Shown here piece after piece: positions 1-10,390 of a DNA stretch of 64,000 nucleotides; within the stretch, counting starts at the first letter, position 1; the number at the start of each line of letters is the position of its first letter. Source of the DNA: Oreohelix idahoensis (Eukaryota > Mollusca > Gastropoda > Stylommatophora > Oreohelicidae); assembly GCA_024509875.1 (NCBI GenBank), contig JAMPIV010014144.1:62001-126000 (forward strand), written 5' to 3'. Position numbers and translations under genes: made by a program. The notes below the pieces were generated by a model, which worked only from the letters and a program-made list of their open reading frames with translations, had not been told where the DNA came from and did no database searches.

Positions 1-400
1 ACATGTGAAAGTATCCAAGCTATAAGAACAGAACATCCTCTGGAGCATAGGTATGTATATACCAGTAATATCTCTTCTGCTATATCATGTCTACTGCATT
101 CTCTTATAGCTTGAATAGCAGGAAGTGAATCTGTTAATACTGTCAATTTATGAGGAGGGTTGCTAGAGAAGATTTCTAGAGCTTTCAGAATTGCAACCAT
201 CTATGCCGTGAAAATATATGTATTATCTGTTATACCCTTTCACCATTTGCCACATGAGCATTGTAATCTTCCACTATAATAGATTGATTGCTTAATCTCT
301 TCGTTACTTCGGCAAGATCCTTATAATTTATATTTCCACTTGAACAGTAGAAGTAATTGATTTTTGTTTCCCCTAATTCTGTAGAATATATTTATTGTAT
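1..400 (-). pseudogene. LINE remnant: endonuclease piece joined directly to RNase H piece
   Basis: Read on the minus strand. From about 213 down to 1 the translation gives an RNase H core (LTDSLPAIQAIRE, then an AWILSHV stretch resembling the WxPSHxG motif of LINE RNase H). About 30 bp upstream (355-230) there is an APE-type endonuclease stretch with IIVEDYNAHVANG, close to the GDFNAHH motif. The whole reverse transcriptase that normally lies between them is missing. In the TAE motif of RNase H the glutamate position is a stop codon. The copy runs off the window edge, so its true 3' end is unknown. I infer an internally deleted, dead I/Jockey-type LINE; the motifs are seen, the clade is a guess. 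Confidence 0.6.
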
Positions 401-479
401 TCCTTCTAAATAGCGCAGGTTCCTTTAGCGATGGCGCTTATTTGTGAAATGAGTAGGAAATTTCGACTTAAAATATTTT

Positions 480-765
480 TTGGCTTTTTGTTTTCCTCAT
501 AATTATAATCCGGCAACTCTGGTTGCCAATTTTGCTTTTTTTAAACCCAGATTCCATAAAACTTGCTTTTTAAAAAAATACTGGTTGGCGATTTTAAAAA
601 TTCATTTGGCTTTTTTTTGGGTGGGGGGAGCAGGTGGTTGGAAGGTTTTCTAAAAGCATTGGTTGGCGTCCATACATTTCTTTGGCTTTTTTGTGCTTTG
701 TTTTGACTTTTTTGGTTAAACATTAGTTGGCGTAAAAAAAAATTAAAAACATTCAGTAGGCTTTT
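480..765. repeat. Degenerate T-rich tandem-like repeats
   Basis: A T-rich stretch in which the words GGTTGGCG and TTTGGCTTTTTT recur four to five times at roughly 65-85 bp spacing (near 480, 580, 657 and 724). No coding signal is convincing. It looks like a decayed tandem array. Confidence 0.4.
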
Positions 766-785
766 ATTTTTGCGTCTTTTTCACC

Positions 786-786
<1 letters not shown>

Positions 787-838
<52 letters not shown>

Positions 839-840
839 TT
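787..840. repeat. (AT)n microsatellite followed by a T run
   Basis: An uninterrupted AT dinucleotide tract of about 44 bp followed by T11. It explains the apparent IYIYIY peptide here, which is not a gene. Confidence 0.95.
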
Positions 841-1108
841 ATGTGCTAAAATGTCTTGGATTGAAAGTTGTATCCAAGTTTTTAATTATATCAAAGAAAT
901 ACCAAACATAACGATTGAAGCAAATATAAATTGCAACCCATTATCAATGCGTATATAGACATCTAGGCCACTGTTTCAACCCACTTAAACAATATGACCT
1001 ACTGGTTATGAGCATTTTTTATATTTGGTTTTGAACGGGAGGGTATTTGTTTATGGCAGAATAGCCACGAAAACGACCAGAGTGTGACAAACTGCATCAG
1101 TTTTGCAT

Positions 1109-1301
1109 TGGACAGTGCGTAAAACATGGTTGGTTGGATGGTGCCTAAAACATGGTTGGTTGGATGGTGCGTAAAACATGGTTGGTTGGACGGTGCGTAA
1201 AACATGGTTGGTTAAACTGTGCGTAAAACATTGTTGGTTGGATGGTGCGTAAAACATGGTTGGTTGGACGGTGCGTAAAACATGGTTGGTTGGACGGTTT
1301 A
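1109..1301. repeat. 26-bp minisatellite, about seven copies
   Basis: The unit (GTGCGTAAAACATGGTTGGT plus TGGATG or TGGACG) is repeated head to tail about seven times with few substitutions. It abuts the tRNA-like repeat unit at 1302. One further copy of the same unit sits alone at about 2686-2716, exactly where the opposite arm of the large inverted repeat ends, so the minisatellite brackets the whole 1.3-2.7 kb block. Confidence 0.9.
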
Positions 1302-1436
1302 TTACAAATATGGGAGGGAAACCTGAGGCCTGTAAACAGTAAATTAATATGAAACAAATATAAAGGTATGTTATCAGGCACTCGCAGGAAATAAAGAAGT
1401 AGAACACCAGACAACAGAAAAACAACAGACATGAGT

Positions 1437-1530
1437 GGCTTACCCAGGATTTGAACACTGGACCTTCCGTGCGACAACCCCGCCTAGCCATGCAAGCGAA
1501 TCGCACTATCCGCTCTGCCATCTACGCATC
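1437..1530 (-). repeat. tRNA-like head of SINE-type unit, copy 1
   Basis: On the minus strand the block carries an A-box-like sequence (TGGCAGAGCGGATAGTGC) and, about 55 nt later, a B-box-like GTGTTCAAATCCTGG. These are the two internal RNA polymerase III promoter boxes of tRNA genes and tRNA-derived SINEs. A clean cloverleaf with CCA end is not evident, so I call it tRNA-derived, not a functional tRNA. Confidence 0.6.
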
Positions 1531-1907
1531 ATCAAAAAATGATGTTTCAATGGCAGGTTAATAGTGCGAACCACAATACACGACACCAGAAGTCCTCCAT
1601 GGGCAGTTCAGCCTATTAATGACGCAATCACTTCTGTTGTATTTCTATCAAGCAGTATAGGCCGAGTCCAACAAGACCCTTAGGACCTTAATACTGTGTC
1701 CAGTAAATGATAGTAGACTAGAACAGTGAGAACAGGATAGTGGGTAGGTTTGGTATTGTACAAACATTTATTACAAATATGGGAGGGAAACCTGAGGCCT
1801 GTAAACAGTAAATTAATATGAAACAAATATAAAGGTATGTTATCAGGCACTCGCAGGAAATAAAGAAGTAGAACACCAGACAACAGAAAAACAACAGACA
1901 TGAGTGG

Positions 1908-1998
1908 CTTACCCAGGATTTGAACACTGGACCTTCCGTGCGACAACCCCGCCTAGCCATGCAAGCGAATCGCACTATCCGCTCTGCCATCTACGCAT
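1908..1998 (-). repeat. tRNA-like head of SINE-type unit, copy 2
   Basis: Second copy of the same A-box/B-box block, in the spacer of the inverted repeat, apparently identical to copy 1 over the tRNA-like part. Confidence 0.6.
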
Positions 1999-2494
1999 CA
2001 TCAAAAAATGATGTTTCAATGGCAGGTTAATAGTGCGAACCACAATACACGACACCAGAAGTCCTCCATGGGCAGTTCAGCCTATTAATGACGCAATCAC
2101 TTCTGTTGTATTTCTGCCACTCATGTCTGTTGTTTTTCTGTTGTCTGGTGTTCTACTTCTTTATTTCCTGCGAGTGCCTGATAACATACCTTTATATTTG
2201 TTTCATATTAATTTACTGTTTACAGGCCTCAGGTTTCCCTCCCATATTTGTAATAAATGTTTGTACAATACCAAACCTACCCACTATCCTGTTCTCACTG
2301 TTCTAGTCTACTATCATTTACTGGACACAGTATTAAGGTCCTAAGGGTCTTGTTGGACTCGGCCTATACTGCTTGATAGAAATACAACAGAAGTGATTGC
2401 GTCATTAATAGGCTGAACTGCCCATGGAGGACTTCTGGTGTCGTGTATTGTGGTTCGCACTATTAACCTGCCATTGAAACATCATTTTTTGATG

Positions 2495-2590
2495 ATGCGT
2501 AGATGGCAGAGCGGATAGTGCGATTCGCTTGCATGGCTAGGCGGGGTTGTCGCACGGAAGGTCCAGTGTTCAAATCCTGGGTAAGCCACT
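2495..2590 (+). repeat. tRNA-like head of SINE-type unit, copy 3 (inverted)
   Basis: Third copy, on the plus strand in the right arm of the inverted repeat. It begins with the palindromic context TTTTTTGATGATGCG and keeps both Pol III box-like motifs. Confidence 0.6.
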
Positions 2591-2716
2591 CATGTCTGTT
2601 GTTTTTCTGTTGTCTGGTGTTCTACTTCTTTATTTCCTGCGAGTGCCTGATAACATACCTTTATATTTGTTTCATATTAATTTTTGGTTGGACGGTGCGT
2701 AAAACATGGTTGGTTG

Positions 2717-2957
2717 TAATAAATTGAAAGACGAGCCTCCTCACTGTGTGCAACTCAAATGCAGCAAGAATTTAAACGATTGAATGGCCTTTTTCGGCAG
2801 AACAAAGATGATCCTTACAGTCTGTACCAAGAGCTATTCTTGCATTAGGAGAGTCTTTAGAATACAATGTGTGACTGCAGAAAAAAAAACACAAGCGCAG
2901 AGTGTGAAGTTCCTACTGCAATCAAGAAGCCAATCAAGAACTGGAAAATGTCAAGGC
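2717..2957. other. Unassigned sequence left of LINE L0
   Basis: No coding region recognised. The last 70 bp or so (about 2889-2957) resemble 48624-48692, on the far side of L0, and may be part of an old duplication generated when L0 inserted. Confidence 0.4.
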
Positions 2958-3423
2958 AATGGGCTAGGATGCATAGTAACACCCGATGGCGGAGCAAGCA
3001 AAGACATCAACAATATAATGAACTAAGCAAGAACAGTCTTTTATAGTCTAAACAACATCTGGAAGTCCTCTCAGTACAGCACAAGCACAAAATTAAGATT
3101 ATATCAGAGATGTGTGCTTTCTGTGCTTCTCTATGGTGCGGAATGCTGGATAGTAACAGAGAAGGAAATGTCGAAATTATCCTCTTTTCACACACCCTGC
3201 CTAAGAAAGATCTGCTTACTCGGAGCAAGCAAGAGGACATGCACACCATCATAGCCGGCAGACGCTGGAGTTGGGTTGGCCATGTCCTTAGAAGAGACCC
3301 CGATGCCATCACAAAAACAGCTATGCAATGGACCTCTGAAGGAAAACGAAAGAGAGGCCGACCAAAAACAACTTGGAGGACTGAGGAGGCTGAGATGCAA
3401 AGAATGAACCAGAGTTGGGGCAC
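2958..3423 (+). pseudogene. L0: RTE-like LINE 3' fragment, left part
   Basis: 5'-truncated C-terminal part of a LINE endonuclease/RT protein. It starts at the LGCIVTPDGG region (YLGSxxxxDG in relatives), then VLLYGAECW, RRWSWVGHVLRR and GKRKRGRPKTTW, the usual order at the C-terminus of RTE-like elements. A stop (TAA after NNIMN) and at least one frameshift between the GAECW and RRWSW blocks show that it is dead. The reading stops abruptly at WGT, where E1 begins, and resumes 45 kb away at 48473 (VRRMATDQSKWNR), so the two pieces were one fragment. Clade assignment is by motif memory only. Confidence 0.85.
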
Positions 3424-4966
3424 TGTTAAATCGTGTTTTGGTCTAGGGGAGTTAATACGTTTAAATACTTGTATATACAGACCGGATTGTTGTTATCTCA
3501 CTTGAGTAGCTGTTTGTGTGTTCGCGAATCTTCGCGAATGTTCTGGATACAGAATGGCCCAGAACGTGGGTGAACGCAATTCACCTCAAGCGCTGAATTC
3601 GCGCTGAGATGAATTTGTGAGCTGTTTTTTTTTTTAGCTGGGGAATTTTTCGTGTCAGTCGACATGCGGAGATAGCTCTGAGAAGGGGTTGACGTTTTAT
3701 CGTCAGTGTGTCCCCGAATATATTATATTTGGTGGTGAAAGGATATTTGAGATTTCCTAAAGTATTCTCTAAAAGTCATGGAGATGAGGCTTATATTTTT
3801 GTGTACCGCAGAACGTACATTATTGGTGAATTTTCAGGCCATAGATAGGCCAGTATATATGCATAACTTCGATGGGGATATTTTTGAAGTTTCGACAAAG
3901 TATTGCTGGGAATGTGTTTTCTCCCATGAACTGTATTAACTCAGGCCTTGAGGTACGTTGATTCAGACGATAGAGTTATTATTGTATACTGCGACATATG
4001 CAGTACCCCTTTTGTATGAATAATTTGATCATGAAGTTTATTATGGTGAGCTGCCATACTTATGCAGCCGTTGTGCTTGGATTTTTATGCTATGCACTTA
4101 ACTACCTACGGATTTGATGTTTACCTGAAGTGTCATATATTTGAAGTTTTGACATATGGATGCGAGTCGTGGGCAATGACTACAACCCACAAAAGCCAGA
4201 TCCAAACCTCAGAAATGAGGTATCTGAGGAAAGTGGTTGAAGTAACAAGAAGAGACATGGTCCGCAACCAGACGATCCGTCAAGGCCTGAAATCCCATCC
4301 GCTGCAGACCCAAATAGAACAGTCCCAACTAAGATGGTTTGGCCATGTCTGCAGAATGGAAGAAGATCGGCTACCACGACAAGCATGGGAAACAAAGAGC
4401 CAGGGATCCAGACCTCCAGGACGACCCAGAGTTCGCTGGGAGGACAACATTAGACAATCTTTGAAGGACCGAGGACTAGAATGGAACCAGTCCAGGAAGA
4501 AGACAGCTGATAGAATGGTCTGGCGCTCTCTCTTCCAAACCTCTACACCTCACGGTAGAAGGGGAACGACTAAGTAAGTAAGTAAGTAAGTCATATATTT
4601 GATCGTGAACTGTAACCTGTGACAGTGTTATGTTGCTGATGTCCTCGTAACTTTGTAGTAATAAATATGTGGAACGTTCTTTGGAGTTACTCCAGTTCCT
4701 GACTTTTACATGTACTTTGATGTGTGTAATTCTGATTGACTTGATCTTGTACCTCACGGCATTCCTGTCCATTGACATCTACACACCCACACACCTTTGG
4801 TCGGCCACCTGTAAGCCCGACATATGCTGATTGCCTTTATCAGCGCACCTATGATAACAGAACATTTATCTTCTTCTGGAACATTACCTATAAACCACAA
4901 ATAATCGTTTTAAGTGATGGCCAGTTCCTACTCTACCAGTGGACATCAAATCATAAGTATTCATCA
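3424..4966 (+). repeat. E1 5' LTR (interrupted by LINE L1)
   Basis: Begins TGTTAAATCG and ends TTCATCA; about 1085 bp once the L1 insertion is removed. It matches 33250-33976 plus 48107-48467. A TAATAAATATG word near 4660 is a plausible polyadenylation signal. A CGCGAATCTTCGCGAATG direct repeat occurs near 3520. Confidence 0.9.
4145..4589 (+). mobile_element. L1: 5'-truncated RTE-like LINE in the E1 LTR
   Basis: Encodes only the C-terminal tail of a LINE RT protein: YGCESWAMTTTHKSQ, then RWFGHVCRMEEDRLPRQAW, GSRPPGRPRVRWED and a stop in the TAAGTAAG tail. It ends in a (TAAG)n simple repeat and is flanked by a perfect 13-bp duplication GTCATATATTTGA (4132-4144 and 4590-4602). This is the signature of target-primed reverse transcription with 5' truncation, as in RTE-type elements that end in short tandem repeats. 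No in-frame stop interrupts the surviving tail. It differs in sequence from L0, L2a/L5 and L2b/L6, so it is a separate family. Confidence 0.9.
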
Positions 4967-4967
4967 G

Positions 4968-4985
4968 TGGTGAGCCAGCATTTTG
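4968..4985 (+). promoter_or_regulatory. E1 primer-binding site (putative)
   Basis: TGGTGAGCCAGCATTTTG begins one base after the LTR end. TGG at this place is expected for pairing with a tRNA CCA end. I cannot name the tRNA. Confidence 0.55.
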
Positions 4986-5014
4986 GGGTGTTACCAACGA
5001 ATGAAGGATATTAT

Positions 5015-6289
5015 TGTTGCGTGGCTATTTCTAGTTCAATTTCCACTAGTAATGTTACTGCCAGGAATGTTAGCTGGTTTGTTTCTGCGTGTTGCAGATG
5101 TTGATGTGTAGTTGACAATCTGGGTCACTCACGCTGACAGCATACATGGTTCTTGTACGATGATGAGGATGAAGAGACATGGGTGTGCAGAGACGCGAAT
5201 ATGTTTAGGCTCATATGTAGTTGTACAAACACCCAGTCACACTCGTACTACAGTCAATGATGGTTGGAACTACTTGTGATGGTTCATACATTTATTGACA
5301 GGACTAACATGTAGAATCACACAGGAACAGTCAATGTAAACAAGTTCATGTACATCATGTCAATGGAAATCGCTTGATACATATCAAGCAGTCTAATACT
5401 TGTGAACATTCAAATATGCGGGCATGTCACTAGTGATATGTTCGTTTAATGTGCAGTTCATAATGCCGCTCTGGTATCCCTGACTGAACGCGTCAGATAC
5501 CTTAATAACTCCGTCATCCAATGGACGAGCCCTTAACTCACGTAATCCTATTACCAGGGCCTCGTACACCTTGGCATAACACGCCAATCATATCTGTACA
5601 TGCGGTAGAATAGTTGCCATTACACAGACCTGACGATGACGTCAGCTGTGCATTCTTCATTAAGCAGGTTGCATGAATCATGCTTTAATGTTTGTGTAGA
5701 TATACCTCCAACCTGCGGTTTCCACCATATATAACTTCGTCACTGGACTTCTGATCATATAAGACAAATAGTCTTGAATAGCTACCTTGAGCACAAATAT
5801 AAGTTCTGCTTTACAGGAATCGTGAACTGTTCTCACAGCTAGGTAAGCCTTTACCAAATTCTGTCACCGAATACATAATAATGGCAAAGTCGGTGTTACC
5901 TTGAAACGAATCCTCAGAACACATAAATAACACTGTCGTCCTTCCTGACGCACAGAAAATCACTGGGAGGAAAACTGCCAACGCAGTCACTTCGAAGATT
6001 TTCCTTCCCCCAGAATACAATGGACATACATCGTCCTACAGAAGCCATATAGCAACCCTACCCTCACGGAAGTCTAATTTTGCGTGTAATCACTGCGCAT
6101 GACATATAGCCCAGAACTGTTTTACCTTTGACCCAAAAGGTCAAACACAATGAATGAACAAACAAGGGAGATAACCCCTAATCAACCTGACACAGCAAAG
6201 TTAAGACATAGTCACCTTAACTTTGACCAGGGTGAAAAACATACAACCATTAAATTGACATTTGAAACTCCATAAAAAAAGCCGCAACA
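5015..6289 (-). repeat. E4 3' LTR
   Basis: 1275 bp, matching 25476-26750. On the minus strand it starts TGTTGCGGC and ends CCACGCAACA. A CAATAAATG word on the minus strand (about 5290) may be the polyadenylation signal. Apparent short reading frames inside it recur in the other LTR only because the LTRs are copies. Confidence 0.92.
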
Positions 6290-6345
6290 TATTACTACAC
6301 CCCCCTGTAAAAAAAAAAGACACACATTTAAAAAAAAAATATTCA
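6290..6345 (-). promoter_or_regulatory. E4 polypurine-like tract and degenerate run-hairpin
   Basis: Read on the minus strand, the 19 nt before the LTR are ACAGGGGGGTGTAGTAATA, similar to the E1 tract. Immediately upstream lies a T10-11 run, as in E2, E3 and E5, but the opposite arm here is also a T run instead of an A run, so the hairpin seen in the others is not preserved. Confidence 0.6.
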
Positions 6346-6637
6346 TGAGCAAGATAGCACAAGCATCAATTATGTGCTCATGAAAGAATGAATCTAATAT
6401 CAGGTACAATAGACGCATAAATAAAGCGTCTGGAGAGAGTAAAAATCATCCCCCCATCACAAGAGAAAATATTTCCTCTAAGCAAAACAAACTCGGGGAG
6501 GTACCATCAAAGAAATCTAAGTTGCTGGCAATACCAATCATAGATATCAAAAATTGTCAAATACTATAATTGTAGCAATATACAAAAATCATGAACTACA
6601 AGTCTGGAAGTGTATCAGGAGATCTAGGACACCATAG
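6346..6637. other. E4 3' untranslated region
   Basis: About 290 bp between the Gag-like stop and the terminal runs. No further coding signal on the minus strand; nothing resembling protease, integrase, RT or RNase H. Confidence 0.6.
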
Positions 6638-6822
6638 CTAAGTAGATTCATGTTGAGATCTACCATCACAACGAGATCTATCAAAATTATTATCTCTGTT
6701 GAGACCATTGCTCTTATTTGAACTCCAGTTACCATAATTGTGATTATTATTTCCCTTATAATCAAAATTCCCATTACGTGGATTTTGTTGTTTCCAAGAA
6801 AAACTATTATAAGGTTGGTAAC
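6638..6822 (-). CDS. E4 Gag-like protein, C-terminal exon-like piece (split by E3)
   Basis: Minus-strand continuation of the reading frame that stops at E3 (22288). It reads YQPYNSFSWKQQNP and then an Asn/Gly/Arg-rich tail ending in SRCDGRSQHES and a stop. The same blocks (NYQPYNNLS..QQNP, ANWGSNQNN, DRSQYDGRS) form the tail of E1 Gag. Basic, low-complexity tails of this kind take the place of the zinc-knuckle nucleocapsid in many Gag proteins and probably bind RNA. The piece is separated from the rest of its gene by 15.5 kb of E3; the GTAAC duplication lies at the junction. Confidence 0.75.
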
Positions 6823-8183
6823 TGTAGAGTGCTAGAATCCACCAGATATATGTAGAGTGTCTATTTAGAGGTGTGTAGCAGTACTCTACTAGATATGTTG
6901 ATGTGGAGCTATAAAGTGTTGATGTGTCTTGGTAGTAGCACCACTCAACATGGAGGGTTATCGCCCTCGGACACCAGGGATGATGAGGCAAGATCTTATG
7001 GTGTCGTGGTCTGGTTTATGTGTGACGTGTTTATGAAGTCAAGTATCAGATAGGGACGTCACATCAATTCATAAACGTATAAAGTCAATAAATCGTTGAA
7101 CAGCAAGTGATGTTGTTGGTAACATATAATATACGCCACAACGACGAGATACATGAAGATAATTATGCAGTAACATCACTGGTATAGAACAATAGTCATT
7201 ACATCATCGACGTAGTCAATACAGCAGGAACAGCAGACAGCATCAATAATAATGGTACATTATATGCCTTCTTAGGATATCATAAACAGCCGTGCATGTA
7301 GTCAGGTGGTAAGCTTTCCCTTTCCATCATAGCTAGTAGATATCAAATGGGAGATTAAATCTAGTCTCCTATATTCGACCTCAACAAGACAGGCATGTTT
7401 TTTGAGCGTCACATTATCGTCCTCTATGTTCCTTAAACAACAAAGGTATCAAACCTAGATCCATCAATAAAGTTCAGGAAGCAAATGGTCCTTAGGACAG
7501 GCATCAATCGATGCGTGACAATATAAGTGGATCGTGAGCTGAGCAAACTTGTCATATCATAGACTCTTTAATAAGGCAGGCTAGGCAAAAATGTCAACAT
7601 CACAAGATGGCGATAAAGTTACTCAGAAAAAATTCAATTACCTGTTCATCAGGAATTAAATCACATAAATCACATAGGCCTCCCGGCACTTTGAATAGCA
7701 TAGAGATATATCATCTCAAAAAAGGAACAACAATGATGAGGACTCCTTCCTGAATAATATAAACGAAGACGCCAGCACAACGCTACGTCTCGCTTCACCA
7801 GCAATTCTGCCCAGTCTCCGAATGTCCGGACGGAACCCGTGCAAAAAACGATCAAGACCAGACATGCGCAGACAAGCGTGACTCGAACTGTGTTCAGCCA
7901 ACTTACGAACCAAAGAATATTCTGGAGAACAATCGCACAGATTCGAACCTAATAAGGAAATGAATCTTGAAACATTGCGATTGCCAACTGTTTCTAAGAA
8001 CTGACGACCTGAGCGCTCCGTATATGGACATGACTCAAAATCGTTCGCACAAACTATCGGCAACTATCGTCACACGATTAGACAACTAGTAGAAATAAAA
8101 AAGTGACTACAATACATGAGTTATTTCCCATGCATTAGAAAATAAATACATAGTCGAAAAACGTTGCAACAATCATCGCAACA
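6823..8183 (-). repeat. E3 3' LTR
   Basis: 1361 bp; on the minus strand starts TGTTGCGATGATTG and ends CACTCTACA. Differs from 20922-22282 at about four sites (two near 6890, one near 7762, one near 7879). Confidence 0.93.
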
Positions 8184-8228
8184 TTACCGCAACCTCCCGA
8201 TTAAAAAAAATGTACAACATTTTTTTTT
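8184..8228 (-). promoter_or_regulatory. E3 polypurine-like tract with A-run/T-run hairpin
   Basis: On the minus strand a hairpin (T/A run closing ATGT, 11-bp stem, 3-nt loop; plus coordinates 8203-8228) is followed by exactly 19 nt, AATCGGGAGGTTGCGGTAA, and then the LTR. The same geometry occurs in E2 and E5. Confidence 0.7.
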
Positions 8229-8946
8229 ATATCCAAGAGTAAAACCAAAAGCGGTTTAACAACGCACGAATTATGCGGGGATAACTAGCTGCACTGCCTA
8301 ATATGAGGCTAAATTGACACATAAAGTGTCTGGTGAGAATATTTCTCAACAGATAAAAAATCTGATTCAAAAAATATATATCGGGGAGGTGCCACCAACA
8401 CACACTACGCTTGCATGAAAATACAATATAAATATGCAAGTTCATATCATTATAATCAAATAGTGGTGTCATACTCTAATACCGCTTAGAATGGATGTAC
8501 ACATCTGATATTGAATGTTAAATAGTACATTATCTAAATGTTTAATAATATGATTACATAACTAAACATAAATGACGATCCAGGACACATCTCCTGTCGT
8601 TCCAAGGGAAGTGTACAATGTGGAACTCTCCATGTTTGACAACAGAAAGGTAGCTTCTCAGATCAACAATAACATGCTGAGAAAAAACAACCAATATAAT
8701 TCTATTTAATAGCCATTAAGTTTCATACTATACAATACATTATTATTAACAATTGTGGCCGAGTAAACTTTCGGCCCTTATATTAACTACTCAGTCTTCC
8801 TCTTATATTAAAGATGGGAACATAAGAAGATGATAACAAAGCACAATAGTATGTGTTCACCTAAAGTGAGGACAGATGTGCTAATGTATTGTAGTAATAT
8901 AGGTGTGTTATGACTCTGTCGTATATCTAGAAATAGGACAGAAGTA
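8229..8946. other. E3 3' untranslated region
   Basis: AT-rich spacer of about 720 bp between the RNase H stop and the terminal hairpin. No gene seen on either strand. Confidence 0.6.
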
Positions 8947-10390
8947 TTAGTTGGAATCATGTGGGCATCTAGACAGAATGTCAGCCATCACATTATCCGA
9001 CCCACGGATAGCTCGTACCGTCAAGTGAAAAGGTTGAAGAGCAATAGCATATCGAGTGGATCTCGAACTCTTCAAGTTCTTAGTCTGAATAGCTGTAAGA
9101 GCTTTCTGATCAGTTTCTAGAATGAAATGTGCGCCCAGGAAGAATCTTTGTAGTTTGAGAATAGAACAAACCATAGCCAACAATTCACGGTCTAAAACAG
9201 AGTAGTTCCTCTCTGCCGCATTTAGTTTTCTAGAAATGTACATGGCAGGATGCAGAATTTGTGAATATTCCTGCATATGTGCTGCTCCGATCCCAGTGGA
9301 TGAAGCATCACTTCGAAGAACAAAAGTCCTATCAAGAGTATGTAATCTTAGGATGGGAGGAGAAGAAAATATACTTTTAATCTGGTTTAAGGAAGATTGA
9401 CATTCCTGAGACCAACGAATCAGATTAGGCGACCCTTTCTTCAACAACGTTGAAAGAGGTGCCATTATCGAAGATAGATTCGGAATAAATCTCCCATAGA
9501 ATTGAATTAACCCCAAGAGACTACGGACTTGTTTCTTCGTCTTAGATACAGAGATGTTCAATATTTTCGAAGTATTGTGGTCTTCTGTCTTCAAGAGACC
9601 ATGACCAACACGATGACCCAAGAAAGAAATTTCACCAAAACCAATATAAGCTTTAGAAGGTTTTGCTGTCAGATTATACTCACGTAGAGTAGACAGTAGG
9701 TCATACAAACCCAAATAGTGATCTTCCCAAGAATCACTGAAGAGACAGATATCATCTAAGTATGCGATGACATCTGAACGATGAGAAAGAATTCGACGCA
9801 TCATGCGAACGAAAGTAGCAGGGGCGTTCATAAGACCGAAGGGCATTACATTCCATTGAAATAGACCCCTAGGTGTTGAGAAAGCAGTAAGAGGTTTGGC
9901 ATGATCTGCTAAAGGCACTTGCCAATAACCTTTTGACAAGTCAAGTTTAGTGAAAAATCTAGAATTAGATAGTCTAATAAGTAGATCTTCTAGTAAAGGC
10001 ATAGGTTCAGCATCGAACTTTGTGACTTGATTTAATTTGCGATAGTCAACGCAAATTCGTATGTTCTTATCTTTCTTCCGGACAATAACCATGGAAGAAA
10101 AATGTGGTGAAGTCGATGGTTCAATTATGTTCAATTGAATCATTTCATCCAATTCCTTTTCCACTTGTGACTGAAAGCGTATAGGAATAGGATAAGGTCT
10201 AACCCTAATAGGATTATTGTCGGTAAGAATTATGTCATGTTCTATGACATGCGTGTGACCAGGGATGTCGGTTAGAACATCCTTAAATGTCTGTAACATC
10301 GACGAGACTTGGCGATGTTCATCAACAGAAAGATTAGGAGAAATGGAGACATCTTTCCAAGATTCCATGGAATGTAATGGAACCACTGGA
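8947..10390 (-). CDS. E3 reverse transcriptase and RNase H (C-terminal pol segment)
   Basis: Open minus-strand reading of about 480 residues ending at a stop at 8947. RT core: ICVDYRKLN, FTKLDLSKGYWQ, FGLMNAPATF, and the catalytic YLDD box, followed by the LGHxxG and KKQVRSLLGL thumb motifs typical of Ty3/gypsy. RNase H: RSDASSTGIGA, YSVLDRELLA, ETDQKA and SDNVMADILSR supply the four acidic residues. There is no integrase after RNase H; the frame ends about 60 residues past the ETDQKA block. The first 691 bp (10390-9700) are a second copy of 12498-11808, so the RT core is present twice in E3, with a LINE between the copies. Confidence 0.9.
9700..10390. repeat. 691-bp direct duplication, copy D2
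   Basis: Aligns without any gap to 11808-12498 but with about 24 substitutions (3.5%), far more than the 0.3% between the LTRs of the same element. It sits directly at the 3' end of the L2a LINE fragment. Confidence 0.93.

Larger units (their letters stand above)
1299..2690. repeat. Large inverted repeat (arms about 566 bp) with an internal 470-bp direct repeat
   Basis: Positions 1343-1908 are the near-perfect reverse complement of 2116-2682; the spacer is about 207 bp. Within the left half the sequence starting at 1301 repeats from about 1771 (period about 470 bp). The unit contains a tRNA-like head and a roughly 380-bp tail. The structure is that of a tandem SINE-like or satellite unit that later duplicated in inverted orientation. 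Arm identity appears very high, which suggests recent formation or gene conversion. Confidence 0.85.

Noticed and set aside
770..958. Open frame with an IYIYIY run
   Set aside because: It is the translation of the (AT)n microsatellite and its T run.
2495..2590. A functional tRNA gene
   Set aside because: Box A and B resemble a tRNA, but I could not fold an acceptor stem or a normal anticodon arm, and it is present in three repeat copies.
1051..2727. Several frames of 70-156 codons sharing peptides such as CLVFYFFISCECLI
   Set aside because: They are the same repeat unit read repeatedly; the shared peptide reflects the tandem and inverted copies, not a protein family.
7716..8063. 115-codon frame conserved at 21815-22162
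   Set aside because: Both copies are inside the E3 LTRs, which are 99.7% identical, so conservation carries no information; a LINE- or host-like domain is not visible.
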